55,393 bases of DNA, from the NCBI GenBank assembly GCA_009927045.1, contig RFNT01000117.1, positions 1 through 55,393 on the forward strand. The letters are read 5' to 3'. The stretch is from a bacterium (GTDB taxonomy: Bacteria; Bdellovibrionota; FAC87; UBA2466). The translations under genes were made by a program, and so were the position numbers. Position 1 is the first letter of the stretch, and the number at the start of each line of letters is the position of its first letter. This document shows positions 54,363 through 55,393 of this stretch, one piece after another. The notes beneath the pieces are model-generated. The model was not told the DNA's origin and did not search any database. It worked only from the letters and a program-made list of their open reading frames with translations.

Positions 54363-55393
54363 CACTCACCTCGTTTTTTCTGTAAACGAATTCGCCCTAA
54401 CCATTCTAACTGATCCGTCTGCGCAAACATATCAAAGGCCTGGAGTTCAAACAGTTCTAATCCATTAGACTTAAATTCAATGAGATCTCGAGCAAAACTT
54501 TCCAAGCTACAAGACATGTATACCAGTTCTGTTTTTTGAATGCGTTGGAGAGTGTTTATCAGAACAGAACGAGCCTCGCCATGAATTCCTCGACGACTTG
54601 GATTGGCAATGATCACATCAGGCTCAGAGAACCTCACTGGAACTTCTTGCAGACACTTCTCTACTAAACCACATTGAATAGATACTTTTTGATTCAATCC
54701 GTTTTTTTCTGCATTGAGTTTGCCCAATTGGATCGCCTCACTATTTTCCTCAACGCTCAGCACATTCTCAAAAACTCCCCCCAGAAGACATGAGATAGGT
54801 CCCAAACCGGAGAAAAGATCCCAAGCCACTTGCCTTTTACTTTGCTTTTCTCCAATGGCTCGAATTCTTCGATATATATTCTCCGCTTGCCAGGGATTGA
54901 CTTGAAAAAAACTAGTAGGCCCCAACTCTAGCGTAATATCGGAGATTTTTTCTGAAATACTCTGTTGCTGCGTCAGAAGGAGTGTCTTCTCACCCCAAAT
55001 GGCATTGCTTGTTCCCTGGTGAATATTCATAGCCACCACTTGAATGGGCAGCTCTTTCTCCAGCAAGCGCTGGGTGATTTCTGAAAGTTCCCTCTCCATG
55101 GGCTTAGCGACTACCCAAGTCATCATCAACTCCGTACCTTCCTGATTGCTTCGAGCAATGAGATATTTGAGATGACCCACTTGCTGAGTTTGATCATAGG
55201 GTTGTAATCCCGAACTTTCGAGAACGGGATGGAGCAGTTTCAGAAGCTTTCTCAAAGGTGCAGTGTGAAGAGGACAAGAAGTGAGATCAGGACCCAAATC
55301 ATGGGTGCCCGGAGTATACAGACTGAATCTGAACCGACTGGGTGCTTTTCCGTGTTGATTCGAAGCAGGGCCCACAACCAATTTAAAAACAGT
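54362..55393 (-). CDS. 23S rRNA (uracil-5-)-methyltransferase, RlmC-like (5' end outside window)
   Basis: At least 343 residues; the frame is open at the right edge, so the N-terminus (with the iron-sulphur Cys run) is not seen. Class I methyltransferase of the TrmA/RlmC/RlmD group: SFFQVNPWQAENIY, SAM loop WDLFSGLGPISCLLGG, NPSRRGIHGEA (consensus NPPRRG) and the nucleophile Cys in YMSCSLESFARDL. It methylates U in rRNA. The short central insertion favours RlmC over TrmA or RlmD, with moderate certainty. Overlaps the SDR start. Confidence 0.87.
   Translation of the reverse strand, partial: TVFKLVVGPASNQHGKAPSRFRFSLYTPGTHDLGPDLTSCPLHTAPLRKLLKLLHPVLESSGLQPYDQTQQVGHLKYLIARSNQEGTELMMTWVVAKPMERELSEITQRLLEKELPIQVVAMNIHQGTSNAIWGEKTLLLTQQQSISEKISDITLELGPTSFFQVNPWQAENIYRRIRAIGEKQSKRQVAWDLFSGLGPISCLLGGVFENVLSVEENSEAIQLGKLNAEKNGLNQKVSIQCGLVEKCLQEVPVRFSEPDVIIANPSRRGIHGEARSVLINTLQRIQKTELVYMSCSLESFARDLIEFKSNGLELFELQAFDMFAQTDQLEWLGRIRLQKKRGE

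Noticed and set aside
1-55393. CRISPR arrays, insertion sequences, prophage or integrase
   Set aside because: No spaced direct repeats, no transposase or integrase frames; gene order and composition look chromosomal throughout.

Overview
This window most likely comes from a Gram-negative, aerobic, free-living or predatory bacterium of moderate GC. The evidence is the set of outer-membrane and envelope proteins (two TolC-type channels, an NfrA-like barrel, an SppA fused to a barrel-like region), heme A synthesis with Sco, and Lys-rich H1-like and AT-hook proteins. A Bdellovibrionota/Oligoflexia-type genome would fit, but that is inference from gene content only. Coding density is very high, with many 1-4 base overlaps. 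No phage, IS element, CRISPR array or rRNA was seen, and there is one tRNA (Ala, GGC).

Layout. 1-3751: dabA/dabB, the two-subunit inorganic carbon transporter (dabA runs off the left edge). 3849-7958: a type-I-secretion-like trio (ABC exporter, HlyD adaptor, TolC channel). 8027-10402: terC, a divergent LysR regulator and a ribosome-hibernation factor. 10554-12784: a lone CheY-like receiver, a protein that is only a histidine-phosphoacceptor domain, and an NtrC-type sigma54 activator. 12714-20782: a six-gene operon (NfrA-like barrel, NfrB-like synthase, DUF2334 deacetylase, unknown secreted protein, GH113-like hydrolase, WecB epimerase) that looks like a complete synthase-dependent exopolysaccharide pathway. 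20941-24850: stress cluster (host-attachment/BaeRF-like protein, DUF2267, FtsH, histidine kinase). 24903-32174: dicarboxylate/glutamate symporter, TolC, RND pump and formate-tetrahydrofolate ligase. 32180-37269: cytochrome oxidase assembly operon (sco, ABC pair, ctaB, ctaA, a COX2-hairpin-like protein, a cupredoxin-like protein). 37334-46546: NAD synthetase, two CNNM/CBS proteins, a GT-C glycosyltransferase, two divergent basic DNA-binding-type proteins, cinA, a Cys-rich protein and murI. 46548-55393: SppA fusion, methyltransferase, diguanylate cyclase, tRNA-Ala, phospholipase-D-like protein, short-chain dehydrogenase and an RlmC-type methyltransferase (runs off the right edge).

The most interesting system is the exopolysaccharide operon. 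WecB would make UDP-ManNAc, the NfrB-like synthase would polymerise it, the DUF2334 protein would deacetylate it, the GH113-like enzyme would cut it and the NfrA-like barrel would export or anchor it. That is a functional parallel to Pga/PNAG built from N4-glycan-receptor parts. The synthase ends where the c-di-GMP-binding region of E. coli NfrB would begin.

Caveat: seven genes (tolC, ABC exporter, ftsH, RND, nadE, CNNM, SDR) are broken by about nine apparent indels, most of them one-base changes in short homopolymers. Because housekeeping genes such as nadE are hit, uncorrected sequencing indels are more likely than gene decay. I annotate these genes as single loci and give the break points.
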